Assembly (NCBI RefSeq): GCF_021044755.1
Contig: NZ_JAJNOR010000005.1
Location: forward strand, 186,001-250,000
Source of the DNA: Lientehia hominis
GTDB lineage: Bacteria > Bacillota > Clostridia > Lachnospirales > Lachnospiraceae
Reading direction: 5' to 3'
DNA length: 64,000 bases
Shown here: positions 27,921-36,315 of the stretch, piece after piece
Layout of the letters: each line of letters begins with the position of its first letter
Numbering within the stretch: position 1 is the stretch's first letter
The notes under the pieces: generated by a model
The model's input: only the letters and a program-made list of their open reading frames with translations
Told to the model about the DNA's origin: nothing
Databases searched by the model: none
Position numbers and translations under genes: made by a program

Positions 27921-29264
27921 TTATACAAATCTGATATGTTTGTCCAGCCGTTTCCTTTCCGGCTTAAGGTCCTCAGGTTCCAGGATCAGCTTGATGGCCC
28001 AGGGCGGTACGGCAGCGTCACTGTAGTCCTCTTCCATAAACAGGAACGCCACATCGTAGTCCGGCCTTTTCTTCGGGAATATCCCACGGCCGTCTGTAAA
28101 ATACAGAAGGCCCTTCAGGCTGCCGAACCTGCCTTTTTCCTTCTGTTCTTCTACATAAGAAAACACCGGGCGGAAATCCGTGCCTCCTCCTCCACGAATC
28201 TCAAGATTCTCCATATAATCCGCCAGTTCTTCTCCGCAGGTGATCTCCACATCCGAGCGGACCGCTTCGTCGCACTGAATGATATGGACGTTCACCTTTT
28301 TAAAAAAGCTGGACGTCTCGGAAAGGATCCCATAGGTCTCGAAAAGAAAGCTCTTTATCAGCTCGCCGGAACAGGACATGGAAGTATCGACCGCTATGAT
28401 AAAGTCCTGTATCTTCTTCACTTCTTTAAATTCCTGAGGTTCGATCAGCGGCATATTGCCGTAAAGTCTCAGGCCATAGCTGTAAAACCCATAATCAAAA
28501 GAATCCGTGTCCACCTGCATCTCTTCGCGCAGCACGGCAAATTTTTTTAAGAAAGCCCGGTAATCACAGCGTTTCCGGTTCTCCGCCCTAATCTGGTCCA
28601 AAAGATTCCCCGATTCCTCCGACTGATCTCTTCCGATCGTCTCCATCCTGGTCTCTGTCCGCTCTGCGATATCCTGCCACTTCTGTTCCAGCTGCTCTTT
28701 GAGTTCCGGCGGCTCCCCGCTTTCCTCCCGCGGCCAGAAGCTGTGATCATCCACCCAGAATGCCTGCTCTAAACGCTCCATCTGCTTTTCTGTAAGCCTC
28801 TGCTCCATCAGCACTTGGTAGATCCCTTCCGCCGTGAATACCTCAAGCCGGCCTTCAAGCATCTCATAAGTCTCTTTCCGCACCGGATCGACGGCCCGCC
28901 GGACGCTGCGTTTTAAAAGTCCGTCAATAATGGATTCCATGGCAATGTCGCAGGACAGATTCCAATAATCCTCCCTCCGCTTTCCCCTTCTGGTCAAATG
29001 GCGGAAAAGGCAGTGAAACACCATATGCAGATACAACCGGTTTAAATAACGCCTGTCGCTCTGATAAAGCTCCGCCAGGGCGTATGGTTCAAAATGAACA
29101 GCGCAGCCGTCGGTCCCGGCTCTCTTTACTTCTGTATCCAAAAGAAAGGACAGGCTGCAAAGCGCCAGGTCCAGAAATCTCATATTCAGATACAGCTCAT
29201 TCCTGGCTGTTTCCAAAATCTCTTTCCCAATGCGGTCCCATTTCTCCGTAAGCTCCTTCGACAT
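27921..29264 (-). CDS. VWA-like metallopeptidase-domain protein (DUF2201 type)
   Basis: 447 residues. N-terminal half resembles the putative metallopeptidase part of DUF2201 proteins (MVFHCLFRHLTRR, DIAMESIIDGL); here the HExxH is not seen, only HCLFRH. The C-terminal half is a VWA-like domain with MIDAS-type residues: AVDTSMS, GGGTDFRP and FTDGRG. It is the first gene of the minus-strand run, with GGAGG upstream of the ATG. It should work with MoxR ATPase 2, whose gene starts 58 bases downstream. Confidence 0.8.
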   Translation of the reverse strand: MSKELTEKWDRIGKEILETARNELYLNMRFLDLALCSLSFLLDTEVKRAGTDGCAVHFEPYALAELYQSDRRYLNRLYLHMVFHCLFRHLTRRGKRREDYWNLSCDIAMESIIDGLLKRSVRRAVDPVRKETYEMLEGRLEVFTAEGIYQVLMEQRLTEKQMERLEQAFWVDDHSFWPREESGEPPELKEQLEQKWQDIAERTETRMETIGRDQSEESGNLLDQIRAENRKRCDYRAFLKKFAVLREEMQVDTDSFDYGFYSYGLRLYGNMPLIEPQEFKEVKKIQDFIIAVDTSMSCSGELIKSFLFETYGILSETSSFFKKVNVHIIQCDEAVRSDVEITCGEELADYMENLEIRGGGGTDFRPVFSYVEEQKEKGRFGSLKGLLYFTDGRGIFPKKRPDYDVAFLFMEEDYSDAAVPPWAIKLILEPEDLKPERKRLDKHIRFV

Positions 29265-29303
29265 CGTTTTACCTCCAGGCAGTTTAAACTCGGTTCATAG
29301 CTT

Positions 29304-29338
29304 AAAACAGTGTACTGGTCACACCAGTACACCGTTTT
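29304..29338 (-). terminator. Intrinsic terminator after alkD-like gene
   Basis: AAAACAGTGTACTGG pairs with CCAGTACACCGTTTT with a five-base loop. It lies just past the stop at 29347 and separates that gene from the VWA/lar run, so the run has its own promoter. Confidence 0.75.
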
Positions 29339-29346
29339 ACAGTGCG

Positions 29347-30045
29347 TTATTTTACTTTCAGCCGGTTCAGCATTTCCTTTTCTTCCGGAGAGACTCTTCT
29401 CGACTCTCTGATCTTCTGAATCGCCTTATTGTGGGTCCAGGATTCCAGCTCCCGCCGCTCCAAAACCATCCGGGTCTTTTCCGGAAACCGCACATAACAA
29501 ACGGAGACCGCCCAGGCCACCGCCATCTTCACATAATAACCCTCATGGCTGACCCGGCAGTATATTTCCAGGACTTTGTCAATATAGGGTTCTGTGGTAA
29601 AATACTGCATTAATGTCACGACTGCGAATCTGACCTCATATTCCTTCTGACTTTCCAGATATTTGCAGACATACGCAAAGCTCTCCTCTGGATTTTTCGC
29701 CATGAATTTAAGAGCGTCGTTTCCGCAGTCGCATACCGCCCAGCTGTTGATCCGGGGAACATAAACGTCCAGATGTAAAAAACGCTCTTCCAGGGACATT
29801 TTGGCGTATCCGATCACCATCCCCTGTACCATCAGCTCTTCCTGATATAGGCTTTCCGGCAGCGCCTCCTCGATCTCTGTCAAAAACTGGCTGAAATCTT
29901 CTCTGGCTATGGCCTTGGCCGCACTCCTCACATCCGGCACCCGGACCCCGATGGTCTTCCCCGTGCCCGGAACCAGCCTGTCGTTGAATTCTTTGTATCC
30001 GCCGTCCGCTTTATCAAGCAGTGTTTTCCTCAGCTCTTTAAGCAT
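29347..30045 (-). CDS. DNA alkylation repair (AlkD-like) protein
   Basis: 232 residues, all helical, of the HEAT-repeat DNA glycosylase-like family. Recognisable segments are VPGTGKTIGVRVPDVRSAAK near the N-terminus, INSWAVCDCGNDALKF in the middle and RFAVVTLMQYF. AlkD removes positively charged alkylated bases without flipping them. The Trp and Asp of the WAxCD segment fit the active site. Monocistronic between the LRR gene and a terminator. Confidence 0.85.
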   Translation of the reverse strand: MLKELRKTLLDKADGGYKEFNDRLVPGTGKTIGVRVPDVRSAAKAIAREDFSQFLTEIEEALPESLYQEELMVQGMVIGYAKMSLEERFLHLDVYVPRINSWAVCDCGNDALKFMAKNPEESFAYVCKYLESQKEYEVRFAVVTLMQYFTTEPYIDKVLEIYCRVSHEGYYVKMAVAWAVSVCYVRFPEKTRMVLERRELESWTHNKAIQKIRESRRVSPEEKEMLNRLKVK

Positions 30046-30140
30046 TTTTTTCCCTCTTTCTGTCCAAAGTATCTTAACGCCGTCTGCTTCTATTATGCCT
30101 TATTTTCTCTTCGCTTTCAAGTCAGTCCGCCATATGGCCG

Positions 30141-31304
30141 TCACAATTCAAATACTCTCTTCGCCCTGTCTCCTGTTCCTTTTCTATGCCGGAAATCCAT
30201 CAAAAATCCCAGGCATTCCGTCCTCCCCATCTGCCCTGCCATTTCCAGCATGACGTCTATGGCAGCTTTATGTTCTGCCGTTTCTCTCAGCCTATAGGAC
30301 TCAGCCTTATCTACCGGACTTCCTCCAAATCCGCCTTCTCCGAGGGAAGCCATATAGAAATCCCCGGCGCCGTCCGCGGGCGGCTCATCCTCTGTCCCAT
30401 AAGCGGGCAAGGAAACCTCTTCCATTTCCCGGGCGTCCATTCCAAATCCTCCCTCTTTCGCTATCAGACGGATGGAATCCAGATCGTCCTGTTTTAAAAG
30501 ATATTCCCCCGCTTCCCGGACATGGGAGCTGAAATACGAAAGATATCCGTTCTTTGCCTCTGCCGAAAGCTCTTTCGGGTATCGGAGGCGGCTCAAGGCC
30601 AGCTCTGTCACCACCTGCGCCGGTTCCTGGCTCACCGCCAGGCAAAACAGCCCGTCGTATGTGCGATAATCAACTTCTCCGCCCCGAAAGCACTGACGGT
30701 AGCGGTAGCCGGTACCATGAACGTGCGTTTCAAAGATCCTGGCGGGAATATTCTCCACAGAAACCTCATAATATTCCGGAAATATCAGCCGGATTTCTCC
30801 GTCCCGTTCCTGTATCGTCACCGCCAGAGCATACCGAAGCTCCGAGAGCATTTGACAGAGGCTCATGGCCCCCTCTCTTTTCCTGATAACTCTCAGCTCT
30901 TTCACCGCGCTGCATCCCATTAACGCGCCGCTTCCAATCCGTTTCAACGAGTCCGTGAATGATATGGTCTCCAGATTCCCGCATCCATAGAAAGCGTAAT
31001 CCCCGATTACCTTCACTGTATCCGGCAGGGAAACAGCTGACAGCCTGTCTCCTTTTACCGCTCTCTGCATCCCTGCTGTTTTCTCCGCATCTGCCTTCTC
31101 AAAGATGCCTTCATCCTTTTCCCGGCAGCGGGCTGTTTCCTCCATCAGGAACCTCCGCGGCGTCTCCGAAGCGGAAAAAGCATACGGACCGATCTCCGTC
31201 ACCGGACATCCTCCGATCTCCTCCGGAACCTCCAGCCTGTCCTTTTCCCCCAAAGCTCCGCATATGCGGATTCCGTCTGCCATCCTGGCATAAATCCATT
31301 CCAT
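30141..31304 (-). CDS. Leucine-rich-repeat (BspA-like) protein
   Basis: About 387 residues without a signal peptide. A BspA/LRR_5 repeat block lies at about 90-140: LSAVSLPDTVKVIGDYAFYG, then LETISFTDSLKRIGSGAL. An earlier repeat-like segment (ICGALGEKDRLEVPEEIGG) is at the N-terminus. The remainder is unlike other proteins I know. Start taken at the ATG at 31304, with AAAGGA ten bases upstream; the upstream 20 codons lie in the intergenic repeat and are unlikely to be coding. Probably intracellular; function unknown. Confidence 0.7.
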   Translation of the reverse strand: MEWIYARMADGIRICGALGEKDRLEVPEEIGGCPVTEIGPYAFSASETPRRFLMEETARCREKDEGIFEKADAEKTAGMQRAVKGDRLSAVSLPDTVKVIGDYAFYGCGNLETISFTDSLKRIGSGALMGCSAVKELRVIRKREGAMSLCQMLSELRYALAVTIQERDGEIRLIFPEYYEVSVENIPARIFETHVHGTGYRYRQCFRGGEVDYRTYDGLFCLAVSQEPAQVVTELALSRLRYPKELSAEAKNGYLSYFSSHVREAGEYLLKQDDLDSIRLIAKEGGFGMDAREMEEVSLPAYGTEDEPPADGAGDFYMASLGEGGFGGSPVDKAESYRLRETAEHKAAIDVMLEMAGQMGRTECLGFLMDFRHRKGTGDRAKRVFEL

Positions 31305-31325
31305 TACAAGCATTCCTTTCCCAAT

Positions 31326-31430
31326 CCGAGCCGTCACGATTTTGGTTCGCCGGCCTGGAATCATTCTGCTGTTTTTTTGCCCGCCGCACTGTTATGAATG
31401 TTCATCATTTTCCTGATTCCAGAAACGGAT
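31326..31430. repeat. 105-base direct repeat, intact copy
   Basis: Begins CCGAGCCGTCACGATTTTGG and ends TTCCTGATTCCAGAAACGGA. The same unit is found split at 31550-31578 plus 31747-31827, with about 85% identity by eye. Confidence 0.65.
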
Positions 31431-31480
31431 TCCTTCCTGTCTCCTCTAGTTATGGAAATACGTTTGTTTAAAAGGTATGA

Positions 31481-31540
31481 TACTAAATACTTTTTGGAAT
31501 CATTTATAGTTAACTCCAATCAAGCTCCAGTTCAGCACCG
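31481..31540. repeat. Dispersed intergenic repeat, copy B
   Basis: Matches 6501-6560 upstream of rubrerythrin in the same orientation, with conserved words ATCATTT, AAGCTCCAGTT and TACTAAA. Neither copy is coding. Confidence 0.55.
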
Positions 31541-31549
31541 GCAGAAGTT

Positions 31550-31827
31550 CCGAGCCGTCACGATTTCGGTTCGCTGGCGATGCAGGGGCCGCTTTATCCC
31601 CGCTTTGGCAGTACCGCTCACATGTCGACAGGAAATCTTTATGATTTCCCGTCTCCTGTTCGCTCAAAAACGGAATCGGATTTTCCGTTTTTGCCTCCCT
31701 CCGCCTGGGGAACACCGGCCGCTGCCCTGCGGCGCTCTCCTTTAGGCCGGCCCGGAATCGTTCTGCCGGTTTTCTTTCTGCCGCACCGTTATGAATGTTT
31801 TCCATTTTCCTGATTCCAGAAAAGGAT
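31550..31827. repeat. 105-base direct repeat, copy split by a 168-base insert
   Basis: Left part 31550-31578 and right part 31747-31827 match the intact unit at 31326-31430. The insert 31579-31746 contains a perfect 10-base hairpin stem with A/T-rich ends and the hairpin GGAAATC/GATTTCC, so it may be a small non-autonomous element. Confidence 0.55.
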
Positions 31828-32160
31828 CGGATATCCCCAGGGCCCGCACGCCTTACGGCAGCGGGCTTCCGTGGCCGCTCCAATGGCTTTCAAAACAAAC
31901 TGGAGGTTATTTCGGTGCGGGAAGAGGAGCAGGAGGAAGAATCCGACTCCATCGTAAGGGGAGCGCCGCAAAGGCGTTGGCAGAATCTTCCCGGCCGAAG
32001 GGAGGCAAAAATCGCATATCATGCGGATTTTTGTTGGATTGTGACATGGAAAAATATCGATTTATCCATGTTAGTTGGAAAGGACCGACCGGAGGCCGCA
32101 AAGATTCTGGTTACGGCTTCCAGTGACCCGTCTGGATGGAAGCGGACTTCAAAGGTATTA

Positions 32161-32718
32161 TTATAGAATCCCCAAATGCTCCAGCAGTATCTTTGTCCCC
32201 ATCAGAATCAGGATTATTCCGCCTGCGAGTTCTGCCTTGGATTTATATTTGCTCCCAAAGACATTTCCCACCAGAACGCCCGCCACCGACAGGCAGAGGG
32301 TGGTGATCCCAATCAGGGACACTGACATCAGGATGTTTACTTTCAGAAAGGCAAAGGTCACGCCCACCGCCAGAGCGTCAATGCTGGTGGCGACTGCCAA
32401 TAAGAGCATGGTCCGGAACCCGAAGGAACAGTCCATCTCTTCTTCTTTGGAAAAAGACTCCTTGATCATATTGGCTCCGATGGCTCCCAGAAGAATAAAA
32501 GCGATCCAGTGGTCGATATGGACGATCTTATCCTGAAATCCGGTTCCAAGAAAATACCCTATGAGCGGCATCAGCATCTGAAAGCCCCCGAAATAGACGC
32601 CGGCCAGCAGTGCATTTTTCCAGCACATTTTCTGCATTGTAAGCCCCTTACAGACAGACACTGCAAACGCGTCCATGGACAATCCCACCGCGATCAAAAA
32701 CAATTCCCAAATAGCCAT
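32161..32718 (-). CDS. mntP: Manganese efflux pump MntP
   Basis: Exports Mn2+. 185 residues, six predicted membrane helices. The two family Asp motifs are present: GLSMDAFAVSVCKG in helix 1 and ATSIDALAVGVTFA in helix 4. Ribosome site AAGGAG about ten bases before the ATG at 32718. Preceded by a 5' leader of about 310 bases with a manganese riboswitch and terminator, so expression should rise when Mn2+ is high. Confidence 0.95.
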   Translation of the reverse strand: MAIWELFLIAVGLSMDAFAVSVCKGLTMQKMCWKNALLAGVYFGGFQMLMPLIGYFLGTGFQDKIVHIDHWIAFILLGAIGANMIKESFSKEEEMDCSFGFRTMLLLAVATSIDALAVGVTFAFLKVNILMSVSLIGITTLCLSVAGVLVGNVFGSKYKSKAELAGGIILILMGTKILLEHLGIL

Positions 32719-32900
32719 ATGTATCGTTCTCCTTCCTGTTCGCCCGCAGCCATACTATCTTAAATATACGTACGACTGGCAGGATAAAGAATCTTGTGGG
32801 GCCAAAGAATCCCGCAAAGCCGTCTTCCTCTTTACATCGTGTGCACCCGGCGCCTTGCGTTTTTCCATATAATAGGAGTCCTGCGGACTTCTTATTATAC

Positions 32901-32937
32901 AAAAAAGACCCATCTGTACAAATGTACAGATAAGTCT
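32901..32937 (-). terminator. Riboswitch expression-platform terminator
   Basis: On the minus strand AGACTTATCTGTACA pairs with TGTACAGATGGGTCT, followed by six U. The 5' arm GAGACTTATC is also a conserved part of the riboswitch aptamer, which explains how metal binding could stop the terminator forming. Confidence 0.8.
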
Positions 32938-33030
32938 CATCATTTAAAACAAAGCCAGACAGCCCGCATCCCAGGCTCATCAGTATGTTGACTTCATTAC
33001 ACCGCAGGCGCCAATTACTCCCTTATCTCC
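32920..33030 (-). ncRNA. Manganese riboswitch (yybP-ykoY type)
   Basis: Minus-strand leader of mntP. It contains the conserved words of the yybP-ykoY family in order: AAGGGAGUAAU at the 5' end (33013-33024), GUCAACA, GAUGAGCCUGGG, and GAGACUUAUC at the 3' end. Placement between a sigma-A promoter and mntP, with an overlapping terminator, is the standard arrangement. A covariance-model search would settle it. Confidence 0.8.
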
Positions 33031-33034
33031 GTGT

Positions 33035-33063
33035 ATTATAACCGGAGGCTTCTCATTTGTCAA
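33035..33063 (-). promoter_or_regulatory. Sigma-A promoter of riboswitch-mntP
   Basis: On the minus strand TTGACA (33058-33063) and TATAAT (33035-33040) with an exact 17-base spacer, ending about ten bases before the riboswitch. Confidence 0.85.
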
Positions 33064-33201
33064 TCAAATGCAGGCGGGCTTTTTCCATGGTCTTTCCATA
33101 TTTCCATTTACTTTCAAATGTTCCTGTGATACTTTAATTATGGGGGATGGTTTTACTTCTCAGAATCTTAATTTCACTACATAATTATGGAGGTATTTCT
33201 T

Positions 33202-34428
33202 ATGAGTCAGACAGAAAAGAATTATCAGGCCGCGAAGGAACTTTACGCTTCCATCGGTGTGGACACCGACAAGGCTCTGGAAACCCTGAAAAAAACACCT
33301 ATTTCCGTGCACTGCTGGCAGATCGACGACCTGCAGGGTTTTGAAAATCCCGACGCCGTCCTGACCGGCGGTATCGCCGCCACCGGGAACGCTCCCGGCA
33401 AACCGGAGAACCGGGAAGAATATATGACAAATCTGAACCAGGCGCTGGATCTGATTCCCGGCGCCACAAAGCTGGCGCTCCACGCCATCTACCTGGATAA
33501 ACACGGAAAAGACATTGACCGGGATGAAATCGGCCCTGAGGAATTCTCCGAGTGGGTGGATTTCGCCAAAGGCCGGAATATTGGTCTGGATTTTAATCCC
33601 ACTTATTTTTCCCATCCCATGTCCGACAGCGGCTATACTCTGACCAGCCGTGATGAATCAGTTCGAGAGTTCTGGATCAACCATGGAAAATGCTGCAGGC
33701 GCATCGGAGAATATTTCGGGAAAGAGCTGAATCAGCCCTGCATCACTAATCACTGGATTGGTGACGGCAACAAAGATTACACCGTTGACAAGCTGACTCC
33801 CCGCCTGATATTAAAGGACTCCCTGGATCAGATATTCGCTGACCCCATCGATTCCCGATATAATATCGACTCCGTGGAAAGCAAGGTATTCGGACTCGGC
33901 AGCGAAAGCTATGTGCCGGGCTCCCATGAATTTTATACCAACTATGCCTTGACTAAGAAGAACTGCATCGTCTGCATGGACGCCGGTCATTTCCACCCTA
34001 CGGAAAGCATCGCCGCGAAATTTTCTTCCTACCTGGCTTTCGGGCAGGAGCTCATGCTCCATGTGAGCCGTCCGGTCCGCTGGGACAGTGACCACGTAGT
34101 CATGCTGGATGATGAGACAAAAGCCATCATGGAAGAAATTGTCCGCTACGACGCTCTGGACAGGATCCATATCGGCACGGATTATTTTGACGCCAGCATC
34201 AACCGGATCGCCGCCACAGCCATCGGCGCGAGAAACGCGAGAAAGGCCCTGCTTCTGGCCCTGCTTCAGCCGACGAAGGAACTGATCCAGATAGAAAGAG
34301 AAGGGAATCTGACCAAACGACTGGCCTACTATGAGGAACTCAAGACCATGCCCTTCGGCTTCGTCTGGGAGATGTTCTGTGAAATGGAGAACGTACCCGG
34401 AAGAACCTGGATCTCAGAGCTGCAATAA
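33202..34428 (+). CDS. rhaA: L-rhamnose isomerase
   Basis: Interconverts L-rhamnose and L-rhamnulose. 408 residues from the ATG at 33202 (GGAGG nine bases upstream). Family signatures: VHCWQIDDLQGFE near the N-terminus, metal site residues in NHWIGDGNKD and CMDAGHFHPTE, and LMLHVSRPVRWDSDHVV. No kinase (rhaB) or aldolase (rhaD) gene is beside it, so the rest of the pathway must be elsewhere. Monocistronic, ended by a strong terminator. Confidence 0.96.
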   Translation: MSQTEKNYQAAKELYASIGVDTDKALETLKKTPISVHCWQIDDLQGFENPDAVLTGGIAATGNAPGKPENREEYMTNLNQALDLIPGATKLALHAIYLDKHGKDIDRDEIGPEEFSEWVDFAKGRNIGLDFNPTYFSHPMSDSGYTLTSRDESVREFWINHGKCCRRIGEYFGKELNQPCITNHWIGDGNKDYTVDKLTPRLILKDSLDQIFADPIDSRYNIDSVESKVFGLGSESYVPGSHEFYTNYALTKKNCIVCMDAGHFHPTESIAAKFSSYLAFGQELMLHVSRPVRWDSDHVVMLDDETKAIMEEIVRYDALDRIHIGTDYFDASINRIAATAIGARNARKALLLALLQPTKELIQIEREGNLTKRLAYYEELKTMPFGFVWEMFCEMENVPGRTWISELQ

Positions 34429-34444
34429 TAAAACAGAAACCGGA

Positions 34445-34483
34445 CGCCGCGGCTTTTTATGCCGCGGCGTATCTTATTTTTCG
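34445..34483 (+). terminator. Intrinsic terminator after rhaA
   Basis: CGCCGCGGC / GCCGCGGCG stem with a seven-base loop, followed by a T-rich run. Confidence 0.85.
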
Positions 34484-34494
34484 GCATTTTAATC

Positions 34495-34523
34495 TTGAAG
34501 TCTTTCTGCTTTCGTCCTACAAT
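34495..34523 (+). promoter_or_regulatory. Promoter of the ABC exporter pair
   Basis: TTGAAG (34495-34500), 17-base spacer, TACAAT (34518-34523); about 65 bases upstream of the first exporter gene. Confidence 0.65.
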
Positions 34524-34587
34524 ATAATGAATGACGGGAGTCCTGATCTATCACTCAGAAAAGACACCTAAGAAGGGAACGATTATT

Positions 34588-36315
34588 ATGTTAAAGCGAC
34601 TTTTTTCCTATATGAAGCCCTATAAAGCATACGCTGTCCTGGCTGTCATCTGTATTACTCTGGAAGGCACGTTTGAACTTATCATCCCTCTGATCATGGC
34701 GGATATCATCGATGTCGGCGTGGCCACCGGAAACAAGGCCATCATTTTCCAGAAAGGAATCCTCATGATCTTCTGTGCGCTCCTCTCCCTGTTTCTCGGA
34801 ATCGGCAGCGCCAAATTTTCCGCCACCTGCGGCCAGGGGCTGGGAGCAGAGCTGCGGAAAGCGGAGTATAAAAAGCTGCAGAGCTTCTCCTTTTCCAATA
34901 TCGATCATTTCCGGACTTCCTCCTTGGTGACAAGGCTCACCAGCGACGTTACCACCATCCAGAATTCCGTGGCTACCGGCATGAGGCCCGGCTGCAGAGC
35001 GCCCATCATGATGCTCATCTCCTTGATCATGGCGTTCCTGATGAACTGGAAACTGGCGCTGGTATTCTGCGTGGCGTCTCCCATTCTTGGAACACTCCTC
35101 TTTTTTATCATCAAGAATGTACGTCCCCTCTATTCCAAAATGCAGGGCTCCATTGACCTGGTGAACCGAATCGTCCAGGAGAACCTGACCGCCGTGCGCG
35201 TAGTCAAATCCTACGTCCGCGGAGATTATGAGATTGGAAAATTCAACGAAGGGAATATGGCCCTCCGCACCACCTCGGAAAAGGCTTTCGGCCTGGCTGC
35301 CCTCAACATGCCGGCCATGCAGCTAGTCATGTACGCGACAATCCTCAGCATCCTCTGGATAGGCGGCAATCTGATCTTCGTCGGCGACATGCAGGTCGGA
35401 CAGCTGACCGGTTTCTTGAGTTATGTGCTCCAGGTGCTCAATTCTCTGATGATGATATCCAACGTATTCATGATGATGACCCGTTCTCTCGCTTCCTGCC
35501 GCCGTATCGTGGAGGTATTGGATGAGGAGATCGACATCACAGAAGAAGGTGCCAGGGATATCCAGATAACGAACGGTTCAGTTTCTTTTGAGCACGTTTA
35601 CTTTAAATACCGCCCCGAGGCCAAAGAATATGTCCTATCCGACGTAACGTGTTCCATAAAAGCGGGCCAGACTATCGGAATCCTTGGCGGTACCGGCTCC
35701 GCCAAAAGTACACTCGTCCAGCTGATTCCCAGACTGTACGATGTCACCTCCGGAACCCTTTCCATCGATGGACACCCCGTCAGTGAATATCCGCTTTCTC
35801 ACCTGAGGGATGCCGTAGCCATGGTCCTTCAGAAAAACACCTTGTTTTCCGGGAGCATCCTGGATAACCTGCGCTGGGGAAAAGAAGACGCCACGGAAGA
35901 AGAAATCCGCGAGGCCTGCCGGATAGCATGTGCCGACGAATTCATAAACCAGCTTCCCAAAGGCTACGATACAGAGCTCGGACAGGGAGGCGTAAACATA
36001 TCCGGCGGGCAAAAGCAGCGTCTCTGTATTGCAAGGGCTCTTCTAAAGCATCCAAAGATCCTGATCCTGGATGACTCCACCAGCGCCGTGGACACTGCTA
36101 CGGAAGCAAAGATCCGGGAGGGTCTTTCCGGGTATCTGAACGGCACTACCAAGATCATCATCGCCCAGAGAATCACTTCGGTGATGCACGCCGATCAGAT
36201 TTTCATCCTGGAACACGGCGAAATCCAGGCCACCGGACGCCATGAAACGCTTCTGGCTTCCAATCAAACCTATCAGGAGCTTTATTATTCCCAGCAGGAA
36301 GGAGTTGGTCTCTAA
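34588..36315 (+). CDS. ABC exporter half-transporter A (degenerate NBD)
   Basis: 575 residues: six membrane helices then a nucleotide-binding domain. The NBD is non-standard: Walker A is GGTGSAKST (Ala for Gly), the residue after Walker B is Asp (LILDDSTSAVD) not the catalytic Glu, and the switch His is Gln (IIIAQRITSV). The signature NISGGQKQR is good. These are marks of the degenerate half of heterodimeric exporters such as LmrCD, BmrCD and TM287/288. The stop overlaps the next start (TAATG). Start ATG at 34588 behind AAGGGA. Confidence 0.9.
   Translation: MLKRLFSYMKPYKAYAVLAVICITLEGTFELIIPLIMADIIDVGVATGNKAIIFQKGILMIFCALLSLFLGIGSAKFSATCGQGLGAELRKAEYKKLQSFSFSNIDHFRTSSLVTRLTSDVTTIQNSVATGMRPGCRAPIMMLISLIMAFLMNWKLALVFCVASPILGTLLFFIIKNVRPLYSKMQGSIDLVNRIVQENLTAVRVVKSYVRGDYEIGKFNEGNMALRTTSEKAFGLAALNMPAMQLVMYATILSILWIGGNLIFVGDMQVGQLTGFLSYVLQVLNSLMMISNVFMMMTRSLASCRRIVEVLDEEIDITEEGARDIQITNGSVSFEHVYFKYRPEAKEYVLSDVTCSIKAGQTIGILGGTGSAKSTLVQLIPRLYDVTSGTLSIDGHPVSEYPLSHLRDAVAMVLQKNTLFSGSILDNLRWGKEDATEEEIREACRIACADEFINQLPKGYDTELGQGGVNISGGQKQRLCIARALLKHPKILILDDSTSAVDTATEAKIREGLSGYLNGTTKIIIAQRITSVMHADQIFILEHGEIQATGRHETLLASNQTYQELYYSQQEGVGL

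Larger units (their letters stand above)
31305..32160. other. Repeat-rich non-coding region
   Basis: About 850 bases with no credible gene. It holds two copies of a 105-base unit, one continuous (31326-31430) and one split by about 168 bases into 31550-31578 and 31747-31827; dispersed repeat copy B at 31481-31540; and two strong hairpins, AAAAACGGAA/TTCCGTTTTT at about 31667-31692 and CAAAAATCGCAT/ATGCGGATTTTTG at about 32005-32035. Part of the 168-base insert recurs, inverted and diverged, near 31959-32040. Confidence 0.6.

Noticed and set aside
31320..32160. CRISPR-like array suspected from repeats
   Set aside because: Only two long, diverged copies with irregular spacing; no regular short repeats or cas genes anywhere in the window.
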